A DNA stretch of 64,000 nucleotides from Tragulus kanchil (GCA_022376925.1 JAIOJX010000006.1:61589394-61653393), one strand, 5' to 3'. Positions 49,258-62,413 are shown, counted from the first letter of the stretch. The notes: generated by a model from the letters alone, not told the origin. Made by a program: numbers and translations.

Positions 49258-51314
49258 GGTAGAGGTTGATGTGATTCCTTCCAATTCTAGAGAAAACCTG
49301 AAAAAAATAAGAAAGATCTAAAGCCATGATCTAGATCAAAGATGATGTTATTGGAAGTCAAAATTGTTCTTCAGATAATACTGTGATTGGTTGATTAGAT
49401 GAAGCAAAGTATATACCTGCCTCCAATAGGGAGAGAAGACGTTAGAGAACCTCTTACATAATGATACAGTCAGCATATGAGGAAACTAAAATTTCAAGTC
49501 ACCAGATTTAATATCCTGTATAACCATCATGGTGTGATCACTCACCTGGAGTCAGATATCCTGGAGGAGAGTCAGGTCTTAGAAAGCATTACTATGAACA
49601 AAGCTAGTAGAGGTAATGGAATTCCAGAAAGCTATTTCAAATACTAAAATATGATGCTGATAAAGTGTTGCACTCAGTATGCCAGAAAATTTGGAAAACT
49701 CAAAAGTGGCCACAGAACTGGAAAAGGTCAGTTTTTGTTCCAATCCCAAAGAAAAGTACTGCCAAATATTGTTCAAACCACTATACTCATTTCACATGCT
49801 AGCAGGTTAAATCTCAAAGTCCTTCAAGTTAGGCTTCAATAGTATGTGAACTGAGAAGTTTTATAGGTACAAACTGGTTTTAGAAAAAGTAACGGAACCA
49901 GAGATCAAATTGCTGACATCCATTGGATCATAACAGGGAAATAACAGAAAAACATCTACCTTTGCTTCATTGATTATGCTAAAGCCTCTGACTGTGTGGA
50001 CCACAACAAAGTATACAAAATTATTCAAGAGGTGGGAATACCAGACCACCTTATCTGTCTCCTGAGAAAACTGGATGTAGGTCAAGAAGTAACAGGTAGA
50101 ACTGGACATGGAACAAAGAGTAGGTTCCAAATTGGGAAAGGAGTATGTCAAGGCCGTATATTGTCACCCTGTTTATAGAACTTATACAGACTTTTGTATC
50201 CCCATGGACTTTAACCCACCAGCCTTCTCTGTTTATGGAATTCTCCAGGCAAAAATATAGTAGTAGACAGACATTCCCTTCTCCAAGGCATCTTCCCAAC
50301 CCAGGGATTAAACTTGAGTCTCCTGCATTGCAGGTGGTCTCCTGCATTATAGGCAGATTCCTTACTGTGAGAGTCACCAGGGAAGCTGGTAGAGGTTGAT
50401 GTGATTCCTTCCAATTCTAGAGAAACCTGAAAAAATGAGAAAGATCTAAAGCCATGATCTAGATCAAAGATGATGTTATTGGAAGTCAAAATTGTTCTTC
50501 AGATAATACTGTGATTGGTTGATTAGATGAAGCAAAGTATATACCTGCCTCCAATAGGGAGAGAAGACGTTAGAGAACCTCTTACATAATGATACAGTCA
50601 GCATATGAGGAAACTAAAATTTCAAGTCACCAGATTTAATATCCTGTATAACCATCATGGTGTGATCACTCACCTGGAGTCAGATATCCTGGAGGAGAGT
50701 CAGGTCTTAGAAAGCATTACTATGAACAAAGCTAGTAGAGGTAATGGAATTCCAGAAAGCTATTTCAAATACTAAAATATGATGCTGATAAAGTGTTGCA
50801 CTCAGTATGCCAGAAAATTTGGAAAACTCAAAAGTGGCCACAGAACTGGAAAAGGTCAGTTTTTGTTCCAATCCCAAAGAAAAGTACTGCCAAATATTGT
50901 TCAAACCACTATACTCATTTCACATGCTAGCAGGTTAAATCTCAAAGTCCTTCAAGTTAGGCTTCAATAGTATGTGAACTGAGAAGTTTTATAGGTACAA
51001 ACTGGTTTTAGAAAAAGTAACGGAACCAGAGATCAAATTGCTGACATCCATTGGATCATAACAGGGAAATAACAGAAAAACATCTACCTTTGCTTCATTG
51101 ATTATGCTAAAGCCTCTGACTGTGTGGACCACAACAAAGTATACAAAATTATTCAAGAGGTGGGAATACCAGACCACCTTATCTGTCTCCTGAGAAAACT
51201 GGATGTAGGTCAAGAAGTAACAGGTAGAACTGGACATGGAACAAAGAGTAGGTTCCAAATTGGGAAAGGAGTATGTCAAGGCCGTATATTGTCACCCTGT
51301 TTATAGAACTTATA
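49056..51314. repeat. Tandem duplication 19 (49056-50186 / 50187-51314)
   Basis: Offset 1131 falling to 1128: TTTTT becomes TTTT at 50192, AAAA becomes AAA near 50425, and there is another small change in the next A run. Direct join in which a BovB RT sequence runs straight into the middle of a Bov-tA. Confidence 0.95.
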
Positions 51315-51895
51315 TTATGAGTATAAGCACATCATGTGAAATGCCAGCCTGGATGAATCACAAGTTGGAATCAAGATTTCCAGGAAAATATCAATAACCT
51401 CAGATATGAAAATTACAATACCGTAATGGCAGAAAGTGAAGAGGAACTAAAGAGAATCTTGATGAGGGTAAAAGAAGAGAGTGGAAAAAGCTGTCGAAAA
51501 AGTCAACATTCAAAAAACTAAAATCATGGCATCCAGTTCCAACACTTTTGAACTGTTTTGCTACAGAAGACTCTTTAGATTCCCTTGGACAGCAAAGAAG
51601 ATCAAATACATCTATTCTAATGAAAATCAACCCTGAAAAGTCATTAGAAGGATTGTTGCTGAAACTGAAGCTCAATTCTTTGGCCACATGATGTAAAAAA
51701 CTGACTCACTGGAAAAGACCCCAATGCTGGAAAAGATTCAGAGCATGAGGAGAAGTAGGTGACAGGGAATTAGATGGTTGAATGGCATCACTGACTCAAT
51801 TGGCATGGGTTTGAGCAAACTCCAGGAGATAATGAAGGAGGGGGAAGTCTGACATCCACGAGATGGCAAAGAGTTAGACAGGAGTGAGGAACTGA
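49575..51895 (+). mobile_element. BovB LINE, RT domain to 3' end, in pieces
   Basis: Plus-strand BovB RT. 49576-50178 carries a finger/palm region with words such as TILISHASRLNLKVLQVRL and MDHNKVYKIIQEVGIPDHLI, then VCQGRILSPCL. After the duplicated block (50700-51306) it continues through the region corresponding to the C-terminus and ends near 51895. Multiple stops and frameshifts; the YADD palm motif is not readable. Duplications 19 and 20 repeat parts two or three times (for example 51124-51306, 49996-50178 and 52272-52454). Confidence 0.85.
50187..50388 (-). mobile_element. Bov-tA SINE, second copy from duplication 19
   Basis: Starts at the join inside the SINE 3' part; otherwise as 49056-49257. 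Confidence 0.85.
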
Positions 51896-53385
51896 ACAAT
51901 AACAACCAAGAAAGGATATTGCTGGAAAGAAGAGGAGCATAGAAATGTAGAGTTGAAATCTAGCATGGCTAACAGAAACTGGGAATTATAGGGAATTAAT
52001 AAAGTATTTGAAGTGAATCTTTACTTTATGGTACTAGAGGCAAGTCATGAGCCATTTTATTGGTCAAGTAGGTTGAGTTGAGTGTCAAGAGCTCCTAGCT
52101 ATGTGAGTCACTGCACTTTGAATCCTTTATTGTCACCTTTTGACTTTTTTTATATAAGTTAAAAAGCACGATTTGAGGAGTAGTACTGATGGATGATATA
52201 TATTCAGTTCTATTCAGTCTCTCAGATCTGTCCAAATTTGCTTCATTGATTATGCTAAAGCCTCTGACTGTGTGGACCACAACAAAGTATACAAAATTAT
52301 TCAAGAGGTGGGAATACCAGACCACCTTATCTGTCTCCTGAGAAAACTGGATGTAGGTCAAGAAGTAACAGGTAGAACTGGACATGGAACAAAGAGTAGG
52401 TTCCAAATTGGGAAAGGAGTATGTCAAGGCCGTATATTGTCACCCTGTTTATAGAACTTATATTATGAGTATAAGCACATCATGTGAAATGCCAGCCTGG
52501 ATGAATCACAAGTTGGAATCAAGATTTCCAGGAAAATATCAATAACCTCAGATATGAAAATTACAATACCGTAATGGCAGAAAGTGAAGAGGAACTAAAG
52601 AGAATCTTGATGAGGGTAAAAGAAGAGAGTGGAAAAAGCTGTCGAAAAAGTCAACATTCAAAAAACTAAAATCATGGCATCCAGTTCCAACACTTTTGAA
52701 CTGTTTTGCTACAGAAGACTCTTTAGATTCCCTTGGACAGCAAAGAAGATCAAATACATCTATTCTAATGAAAATCAACCCTGAAAAGTCATTAGAAGGA
52801 TTGTTGCTGAAACTGAAGCTCAATTCTTTGGCCACATGATGTAAAAAACTGACTCACTGGAAAAGACCCCAATGCTGGAAAAGATTCAGAGCATGAGGAG
52901 AAGTAGGTGACAGGGAATTAGATGGTTGAATGGCATCACTGACTCAATTGGCATGGGTTTGAGCAAACTCCAGGAGATAATGAAGGAGGGGGAAGTCTGA
53001 CATCCACGAGATGGCAAAGAGTTAGACAGGAGTGAGGAACTGAACAATAACAACCAAGAAAGGATATTGCTGGAAAGAAGAGGAGCATAGAAATGTAGAG
53101 TTGAAATCTAGCATGGCTAACAGAAACTGGGAATTATAGGGAATTAATAAAGTATTTGAAGTGAATCTTTACTTTATGGTACTAGAGGCAAGTCATGAGC
53201 CATTTTATTGGTCAAGTAGGTTGAGTTGAGTGTCAAGAGCTCCTAGCTATGTGAGTCACTGCACTTTGAATCCTTTATTGTCACCTTTTGACTTTTTTTA
53301 TATAAGTTAAAAAGCACGATTTGAGGAGTAGTACTGATGGATGATATATATTCAGTTCTATTCAGTCACTCAGATCTGTCCAAAT
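51089..53385. repeat. Tandem duplication 20 (51089-52237 / 52237-53385)
   Basis: Offset 1148 throughout, join with 1 shared base. The one difference noticed is T versus A in CAGTCTCTC/CAGTCACTC, 15-20 bases from the end of copy 1. It overlaps duplication 19, so 51089-51314 exists three times. Confidence 0.95.
52237..53043 (+). mobile_element. BovB 3' part, second copy from duplication 20
   Basis: Same as 51089-51895. It begins at the join inside the RT region without a target-site duplication. Confidence 0.85.
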
Positions 53386-53665
53386 CTTTGAAATCCATGG
53401 ACGGTACCACACCAGGCTTCTCTGGAGCTCAGACATCTCCTGGAGTTTTCTCAAACTCATGTCTATTGATTCAGTGATGCCATCCAACCACTTTGTCCTC
53501 TGTCATTCTCTTCTCCTTTTGCCTTCTATTTTTCCCAGCACCAGGGTCTTTTCCAAGGTCTTATCCTCACATCAGGCAGCCATAGTATTGAGCTTCAGCT
53601 TCAGTATCAATCCCTACAATGAACACTCAGGGTTGATTTCCTTTAGGATTGACAAGTTTCATATA
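53350..53665 (-). mobile_element. Bov-A/BovB 3' end fragment
   Basis: Minus-strand: TTCTATTCAGTCACTCAGAT at left, then CTCAAACTCATGTCTATTGA, GCACCAGGGTCTTTTCCAAG, and GGTTGATTTCCTTTAGGATT at the right end, the order of the BovB 3' region in reverse. Noncoding. Confidence 0.75.
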
Positions 53666-54184
53666 TATTACTTATGTAATATTTGAGGGCCAAGACACCC
53701 TGATTTGGACTTTTTTGCACCATAACAACTAAAGAAGGGAAGATTTCTCCTCATTCTCAAGGTGACTGCCATTTTCTGACCAGTTAGGAATATTATTAGA
53801 TCTATAGAGTTCCTCAAAATATCTGAGGTCAGAGATAGCTATGCAAGCACTCTGATTACTCATGCCAGAGAGCTCATTTTCTTCAAAGTCCTCACTTAGA
53901 GTTATGTCATATAATCATCTTATTTAAGAAGTTAAGTTAGAACAGAAGCTCTTATCAGGTGTCATTGAGCAGGTGGTGCTTACATTCAGAAGTACTAAAG
54001 ATTAGAAAAACGCATGTACCTTATAGTTAGATCTGATTTTGAATCCTATTTTCAAGGTTCATGGCTCACTGACCTTGGGCAAATCAATGACTCTCTAAAT
54101 TCCAACTTATTTATCCAACTTATTTATTCCAACTTATTTATCTGTATAATATTGAGATATCATGGTTCAAACTCTTTTTTACTC
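53666..54184. other. Unassigned DNA
   Basis: No gene or nameable repeat. A short word (TCCAACTTATTTAT) occurs twice with a third partial near 54100-54140, a small local repeat. Confidence 0.5.
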
Positions 54185-54885
54185 CATAGGCACTCCAAGG
54201 TCCTCTGTCTTTCACTGTCTCCTAGAGTTTGCTCAAATTTATGTCTATTGATTCAGTGATTATATCTAACCATCTTAATCTCTGTCAACCCTTTATCCTT
54301 TACTTTCGCTCTTTCCCAGCCCCAGTCTTTTCAGTGAGTAGGCTCTTTGTGTCAGTTGGCCAAAGTTTTGAGCTTCAGCATCAGTCCTGTCCTTATAATG
54401 AATATTCAGAATGCGCTTCCTTTAGGATTGACTGGTTTTATCTCCTTGTTGTCCATGTGACCCTCAAGACTCTTGCCCAGGGCTTCCCTGGTAATCCAGT
54501 GGTTAAGGACATCGCCTTGCAGTGCAAAGGGTGCCAGCTTGATCCCTGGCCTGGGAAGATCCCACATGCCATGGAGCAGCTGGACCCATGTCTCCAATTA
54601 CCGAGCAGGAGCTCTGGAGCGCGAGCGCCCAGAGCCAGTGCTCTGCGACAACAGGACACTGTGATGGGAGGCCCACACGGGCCAAGAACAAAGATGGATG
54701 AAAATAGATAAATAAAAGACCAATAGAAGTGGCCCGCCCACCCCCTTTCCTCCCCAACCCGCCCCCAACCACCCCCCCCAAAATATATATATATATGAGA
54801 CTCTTGCCCAGCACCACAATTCAAGAGCGTCAATTCTTCAGCACTCAATCTTCTCTATGGTCCAACTCTTACATTCATATGTACT
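54185..54885 (-). mobile_element. BovB 3' region split by a SINE
   Basis: Minus-strand BovB: CTCAAATTTATGTCTATTGA, then AGCTTCAGCATCAGTCCTGT, then TTCCTTTAGGATTGACTGGT. The SINE at 54481-54797 interrupts it, and it resumes at 54798 with CACAATTCAAGAGCGTCAAT and TCTTCTCTATGGTCCAACTC. Confidence 0.75.
54467..54811 (+). mobile_element. CHR-2-type SINE with perfect 14-base TSD
   Basis: SINE 54481-54797 flanked by AGACTCTTGCCCAG at 54467-54480 and 54798-54811. Head GGCTTCCCTGGTAATCCAGT; B-box region near 54540; body ATGGGAGGCCCACACGGGCC at 54665; C-rich 3' segment 54733-54779 and a short AT tail. Same subfamily as 30528-30835 by its CCCGCCC-type tail. Inserted into BovB; outside the duplicated blocks. 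Confidence 0.92.
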
Positions 54886-55428
54886 AATACCTGTTTCATA
54901 GGGTGATTATGAAGTCTAAGTTATATAAAATTACCATTCAAAGGAAAGCATTTAAAATGTCCCTCTTCTGTATCCCTTCAGGCAGAGTCACCAATTACTA
55001 TAAAGGAATTCTTTGTAAAAATACCTTTTTCACTAACCTGAAATTCCAAAGACAGAAAAATCTAGAGGGAGAGTAATACATTAAACTAGGCTGTCTGTTG
55101 ACAACTTAGTCAGAATGAGTTTCTCCAAGCTTTTCTGATATGACAGATAAACTGAAAGTACCTGCCCCGTAAAATGAAACTGTATGTGTTTTGATAGGAC
55201 AAACAGTGAACGTTTGAATTGGCCTTGAGCAGCAGAGACAGGATCTAACAAAATGACAAATAAAGGGACAAATACTTTAAAAGAGACAAGAAATTTGAGA
55301 GAGTCAGGGATAATTTGCCTGGTAAATGAGGACACAAGAAAGAGTCTTAAGAATAACAGTAGATTAAACATTTATGTGTGTTTATTCATTGTATCTCTCC
55401 TGGTAGAACATTGCCACATAAGGTCTTA

Positions 55429-57607
55429 CATTTATTTTATTCACCTCTGTGGCTTTCATCTAGCACAGTCTCGTACACCATACATACTTGATAAGTAATT
55501 ACTGAATGAATAAATAAACAACAAATTTCTACTTGTTAGACATTAATAAGTGTGTAACTGTGTGGTAATTTATATGTATATATCTAGTCCCATTTAATCT
55601 TTATACCTTCCCTTTAATATAAATACTGTCTATGTTTACAAATAAAGGTCACTGAGGTTACAAAACTTTAAGAAATTTAACTAAATTCCCATAACTGATA
55701 ACCAAATGAATCAAGATTTAAACACAGATCTATTGAGCTCTAATCCATCCTCTTTCCATTATGCTTTATTGGACAAACATATTTTAACTCTGTTCCTCCA
55801 TAGAAGATATTATGCTATCACTGCTCAAATCCTTCAAAATTCAGCTCTAATTGAAGATGTTTTCTTACTGCAGTTACTTAAGGACTATTTTTATTTTTTG
55901 ACTGAAGGAGTATGCTTGGCCTCTATGCCGAGGAAGTGGGATATTCCAGACAACTAATATCCTTGCAGTCATTCATCAAATCAATGACAGAGGTGTTGAA
56001 AAAGAATTTTTTTCACCTCTTTTGACTCTTTCATTGGGTAATTCTGACACATATTCTGTAATGTTGCCTATGAATCCCCGTTGGCATTTAGCCCAGTTGC
56101 TCATAGAAGTATCCACAAAAAGAACACACACTTTTCTGACTTTGTTCCCTTTTCTGATTCTTTAACCCACTTCCTTCCTGGTCCTTAAAATCACCTCCCA
56201 AACTCCTTCAAACCTCTTCACAAGCTTTCTTCTTAGGAAGCCTCAGATAAGTGTTCTTCTAAACTGTTTCCTCACCTAACTCATGGGTCCCCAGGACTCT
56301 TCCTTGTCTTATTTCCGTAATAGGCCCTTGAAGAAGAACTGAGTTTTGGCCATTCACAGTCCAAAAAATGAGCTATGGTTAACAGGCATACACCACTATA
56401 TATGTCCCATTTGGATATGCCCATTTCTTCATTGTCTCAGTCTGAATATTCCATTTATATGTAGAGTGTTTTTTGATGTTTTGGATATTTTTTAGAACCT
56501 ATCCATGTTATGATGCCATTTATTTTATTCACCTCTGTGGCTTTCATCTAGCACAGTCTCGTACACCATACATACTTGATAAGTAATTACTGAATGAATA
56601 AATAAACAACAAATTTCTACTTGTTAGACATTAATAAGTGTGTAACTGTGTGGTAATTTATATGTATATATCTAGTCCCATTTAATCTTTATACCTTCCC
56701 TTTAATATAAATACTGTCTATGTTTACAAATAAAGGTCACTGAGGTTACAAAACTTTAAGAAATTTAACTAAATTCCCATAACTGATAACCAAATGAATC
56801 AAGATTTAAACACAGATCTATTGAGCTCTAATCCATCCTCTTTCCATTATGCTTTATTGGACAAACATATTTTAACTCTGTTCCTCCATAGAAGATATTA
56901 TGCTATCACTGCTCAAATCCTTCAAAATTCAGCTCTAATTGAAGATGTTTTCTTACTGCAGTTACTTAAGGACTATTTTTATTTTTTGACTGAAGGAGTA
57001 TGCTTGGCCTCTATGCCGAGGAAGTGGGATATTCCAGACAACTAATATCCTTGCAGTCATTCATCAAATCAATGACAGAGGTGTTGAAAAAGAATTTTTT
57101 TCACCTCTTTTGACTCTTTCATTGGGTAATTCTGACACATATTCTGTAATGTTGCCTATGAATCCCCGTTGGCATTTAGCCCAGTTGCTCATAGAAGTAT
57201 CCACAAAAAGAACACACACTTTTCTGACTTTGTTCCCTTTTCTGATTCTTTAACCCACTTCCTTCCTGGTCCTTAAAATCACCTCCCAAACTCCTTCAAA
57301 CCTCTTCACAAGCTTTCTTCTTAGGGAAGCCTCAGATAAGTGTTCTTCTAAACTGTTTCCTCACCTAACTCATGGGTCCCCAGGACTCTTCCTTGTCTTA
57401 TTTCCGTAATAGGCCCTTGAAGAAGAACTGAGTTTTGGCCATTCACAGTCCAAAAAATGAGCTATGGTTAACAGGCATACACCACTATATATGTCCCATT
57501 TGGATATGCCCATTTCTTCATTGTCTCAGTCTGAATATTCCATTTATATGTAGAGTGTTTTTTGATGTTTTGGATATTTTTTAGAACCTATCCATGTTAT
57601 GATGCCA
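55429..57607. repeat. Tandem duplication 21 (55429-56518 / 56517-57607)
   Basis: Offset 1088, becoming 1089 after GG versus GGG near 56237/57326. Direct join with 2 shared bases (CA). Confidence 0.95.
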
Positions 57608-58633
57608 AAATGGTATTCAGTTAAAGGCAAAAGGTGTGATTGTGCTTGAAAAATTTGTTTATATATTCTACTTGATAACAGTAATATAATAGGTTGGCAG
57701 AATATTTCCAGGAAGTGAACTGATTTGAATGGGGCTTATAATGATCACTTAAAAATACACTCACTATCCATTCCTCTCACTGATACATTTTACCACAAAA
57801 TATTCTGTTTTTATTCACATGTGCAGCATTATTGATGTTCCTGGTGTGAGATTTCAGTTTCATGAACATCAGTCTTTCTTGAACTTTATTATTCATCCAT
57901 AAGTAAGTCATTTTACTTTTCAGCAGAGCTGATAGATTAGTCTGAGAAGTAAAGTTAGGAGTAAAATTTAGGGCATATTCAGTTCAATTTTCCATTGATG
58001 TTTGGGAAATCCAACCATACCTTTTAGTTTTGTTTTATGAGCAGTTTGTGTGTTTTCCCAAAGAAATGTTTTTTTTAAGAAATTTTGATGACAATCGACA
58101 TTAAATAGATTGTGTGAAGTCCAGATTTGTTTGGAAAGGAATTTTAACTTTATAGGGAGAAAATAATGTACATCATGGGCCTTGGAGTAACACAGGAAAA
58201 GAACACTTAATTAGGACTCAGTAGTTGATTTTAATATTAGGAGAACAGCCTTGTTCTCAATTCCAGAGCTTCATCAACTCCTGTCTCAGAGATGGCACCA
58301 AAGTATTTGTTAAACTAACTAACAAAGATTGAGAAAACATGTTGTTTTTATTTAAAATCATTGGCTAATTCTCAAGGTGTTCAATGTTCAGAAAGGAAAT
58401 CTCAGACAGCCTAAATTTCATTTCTGAAAAGATTTTAAGAAGAAATATGTTTTCATCTTTTGTAAAAAGCAAGTGCTACCATCAATTTTAGCACAAGATT
58501 TTCACAGGGAAATGGAGCAGTAAAGGGCCTAATCGTCAACTTCATGACAGCCTTTAAATGGGGCCCGGTTAACTGAACACTATAAGGAAGATCCACTATA
58601 AAATTAAGGAGATTGAAATAGCTAAAAAAAAAT

Positions 58634-60884
58634 TTTAACATTAGGTCTCAGAGCAATTGATTTAACTATTTATTTTGCCACATTCTTGTGTTTTGTTTGC
58701 CATTAATTTCTAACAGGCTTTTAATCTTCTTGACTTGTCTGCTAATCTCTGGAATGGAGTCATTCTGAATTTTTAATACCCAGTAATGCAACAAAGTGCA
58801 TCCTAAACCACAAGCATAATATTCCAGTAAAAGAGATTGCATTTACCAATGGGCCAAAGAAAATGATCTGTACAAGAGCATTTTGTTTCAATGGTACGCT
58901 CAAGAACATTTTGCTTCCATAATGTAAAAGTATTCAGGTGAGTTTACCAAGTCAGTAGTAATCAATAGTTTCATAAGGATAAAAAATTGCATCACTAAGA
59001 AGTTACAGTCTGTATTATTATTATCAGCATCATTAGTATAGTTCAGTATAGCTTCCCACAACTATTTTGAGTTTCTTTATTACTTTCAACAGTAAATTCA
59101 GTTTCTCCACTATCCCCTGCTTCATTAAGCCTGTGAAGTTTAAAATCAAATCATCTAAAAAAAAAAGAAAAGAAAAGACAGAGAAAAGTATTGACATGAG
59201 CTCAGTGCTGATTTCATGACACTTATTTTGAACCATCATTTAAATTAAATTATTTGAAGTTTTGTCCTGTGGTTTAGCATTGTTTATAACTTCTTTGACT
59301 TGAAAGATAACAGCTTTTAGCAATATATATTTATATCCTGCGAAATCATTTATATATCCTTATTCCTCCTGAAAAAATTTGTTTTGGCACTTTTACTTTA
59401 GATGGACCCTTTTTGCATACATGCCTTTTGATCATTTTTTTAAGAAACACCATTTAGAGATAAATTTTCTCTTTTTTAATCACAAGACCAAGATCGTTAG
59501 AATTCATGATTCATATACAAACACTGCTATACTCATCTGAATATTTTATACCAGCTGCCCATTATTAATGAGTTATGCAGGATCAAAACTAATGAAGGTA
59601 AAAAAGCAAACTAGCTTTTCCATGCAATATTGCTATCTGATATTTTCATTATTATTACAAACAACTTGACTGGAACAAACAATAATGTTGCTTTCATGCT
59701 ATTTCTTTCTTTCTTGCATTTTCTGTTTCTCTCTTTTAAGACTGAAAGCTAATGTTTAACATTAGGTCTCAGAGCAATTGATTTAACTATTTATTTTGCC
59801 ACATTCTTGTGTTTTGTTTGCCATTAATTTCTAACAGGCTTTTAATCTTCTTGACTTGTCTGCTAATCTCTGGAATGGAGTCATTCTGAATTTTTAATAC
59901 CCAGTAATGCAACAAAGTGCATCCTAAACCACAAGCATAATATTCCAGTAAAAGAGATTGCATTTACCAATGGGCCAAAGAAAATGATCTGTACAAGAGC
60001 ATTTTGTTTCAATGGTACGCTCAAGAACATTTTGCTTCCATAATGTAAAAGTATTCAGGTGAGTTTACCAAGTCAGTAGTAATCAATAGTTTCATAAGGA
60101 TAAAAAATTGCATCACTAAGAAGTTACAGTCTGTATTATTATTATCAGCATCATTAGTATAGTTCAGTATAGCTTCCCACAACTATTTTGAGTTTCTTTA
60201 TTACTTTCAACAGTAAATTCAGTTTCTCCACTATCCCCTGCTTCATTAAGCCTGTGAAGTTTAAAATCAAATCATCTAAAAAAAAAAGAAAAGAAAAGAC
60301 AGAGAAAAGTATTGACATGAGCTCAGTGCTGATTTCATGACACTTATTTTGAACCATCATTTAAATTAAATTATTTGAAGTTTTGTCCTGTGGTTTAGCA
60401 TTGTTTATAACTTCTTTGACTTGAAAGATAACAGCTTTTAGCAATATATATTTATATCCTGCGAAATCATTTATATATCCTTATTCCTCCTGAAAAAATT
60501 TGTTTTGGCACTTTTACTTTAGATGGACCCTTTTTGCATACATGCCTTTTGATCATTTTTTTAAGAAACACCATTTAGAGATAAATTTTCTCTTTTTTAA
60601 TCACAAGACCAAGATCGTTAGAATTCATGATTCATATACAAACACTGCTATACTCATCTGAATATTTTATACCAGCTGCCCATTATTAATGAGTTATGCA
60701 GGATCAAAACTAATGAAGGTAAAAAAGCAAACTAGCTTTTCCATGCAATATTGCTATCTGATATTTTTCATTATTATTACAAACAACTTGACTGGAACAA
60801 ACAATAATGTTGCTTTCATGCTATTTCTTTCTTTCTTGCATTTTCTGTTTCTCTCTTTTTAAGACTGAAAGCTAATGTTTAACA
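58634..60884. repeat. Tandem duplication 22 (58634-59761 / 59755-60884)
   Basis: Offset 1121 rising to 1123 as two T runs are one base longer in copy 2 (about 60767 and 60860). Join with 7 shared bases (TTTAACA). Confidence 0.95.
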
Positions 60885-61831
60885 AAGAGTAGTATGTATT
60901 TCTCTGACCTATGGATTGATTACCGTATAATGTAACAATCAAATGTGATATATAATTCTCATCTGATACAATTTCAGATTCATATATGCCATTCTATGGA
61001 TAATGTACACAGATAAAATATAGAGCAATTTAGTGTAAACAGTGGTTAACTAATATTTGTGCTGTAATTCCTAAGGGTTTCTATGCCCCTGCCATGTTCC
61101 ATATCATTACTACAAAAATTCAAGTTAAGTAACAACCCAAGTTAGTTGGAATCCTAAAGAAAGGCAGTGCCAAAGTGTGTTTAAACCAGACAATTGTGCT
61201 CATTTTTAATGCTAGTAAGGTTGTACTTCTAGACTTCAGATGTACATTCTCGGTTTAGAAAAGGCAGAGGAACCAGAGATCAAATTTGTGACATTTTCTG
61301 GATCATAGAGAAAGCAAGAGGATTCCACAAAAACATCTACTTCTGCTTCATTGACTATGAGAAAGCCTTTGACTGTGTGGATCACGAACTGTGGAAAATT
61401 CTCGGAGATGGGATATCAGACCATCTAGCTTATACCTTAGAAACCTGTATGCAGATCAAGAAACTCAGACCGTTAGAACCTTACATGGAACAATTGATTG
61501 GTTCAAAATTGGGGAAGGAGTACAACAAGGCTGTGTATTGTCACCCTATTTATTTAACTTATATACAGAGTACATCATAAGAAATGCTGGACTTAATGAG
61601 TCACAAGTTTAAGCTGACTTAAAACTTCACATTCAAAAAAAAAGTCATGGCATCCAGTCCCATCACTTCATGGTAAATACAGAAAAAGCAGAAGCAGTGA
61701 CAGACTTTTTTTTATTGGACTTCAAAATCGCTGCAGACACTCACTGTAGCCATGAAACTAGAAGACACTTGCTTCTTGGAAGGAAAGCTTTGGGAAACCT
61801 AGACTGTGTATCAAAAAGCAAATATATCAGG

Positions 61832-61941
61832 TTTCCGCAATGGTCCAGTGGGTAAAGAGTCTGCCTTTCACTGCAAGGGGCGCCAGTTCGATCCCTGGCA
61901 TGGGAAGATCTCACATGTCACGGAGCAGCTGGACAGGTATG
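61832..61941 (+). mobile_element. CHR-2-type SINE, left half, split by an LTR
   Basis: Head TTTCCGCAATGGTCCAGTGG (A-box TGGTCCAGTGG) and a well-kept B-box phrase AGTTCGATCCCTGG at 61887. The SINE stops at CTGGACAGGTATG where the LTR begins. The right half is at 63467-63634. Second copy of the left half at 62909-63018. Confidence 0.85.
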
Positions 61942-62388
61942 TGTGGGGCTTTTGCAAGGAAAGAGGGCTTTTGCAAGCACAGGGAAGCTTAAGCACATAT
62001 TTGCAGTTTGGTGCTAAAAGGACGCCTACAGGAAGAGACAGGGCATGATCTAAGGTCCATTGTCAAGACTTCTGATTGTTGCGCTCTGGGCAATGCAGGC
62101 TCACCGTGAGTTCCTATTGCAATGTAAATGTGTGGTTGCTCGACCTTTAGGTTGATTGGTGTAACTATAGGAAGTCCCTTGCAAACCCCTCTTTCGTTTG
62201 CCTATAAAAATTGTTAGTTTACTCTAATAAAGTGGAACCGCTCCGACGGAACCCCTGTCAAGTTTGATTGTCCCCTGCCTCAGCCAGGGGGCTGCGGGGT
62301 GGGCAGTTCAAGATTTGCCTTTCTCCGAGATCTCCCGGTTTGGCGGGGTAATCCGCTGCCTTCCCTTTCTGCGGAAGGTCCCGCAGAT
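61942..62388 (+). mobile_element. Solo LTR inside the SINE (first, damaged copy)
   Basis: Same family as 22627-23085: TGTGGGG start, TATAAAA near 62202, AATAAA near 62227, U5 with TTCCCTTTCTGCGGAAGGTC. The right end is damaged by homopolymer losses and then lost at the duplication 23 join. Confidence 0.85.
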
Positions 62389-62413
62389 AAAGTGGAACCG
62401 CCCGACGGAACCC

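Larger units (their letters stand above)
54886..61134. other. Long stretch without recognised genes or repeats
   Basis: No gene, RNA gene or repeat family identified. Frames such as 55706-55957 and 59033-59239 occur twice only because of duplications 21 and 22. 57608-58633 is single-copy. The underlying unique length is about 4 kb. Confidence 0.5.
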
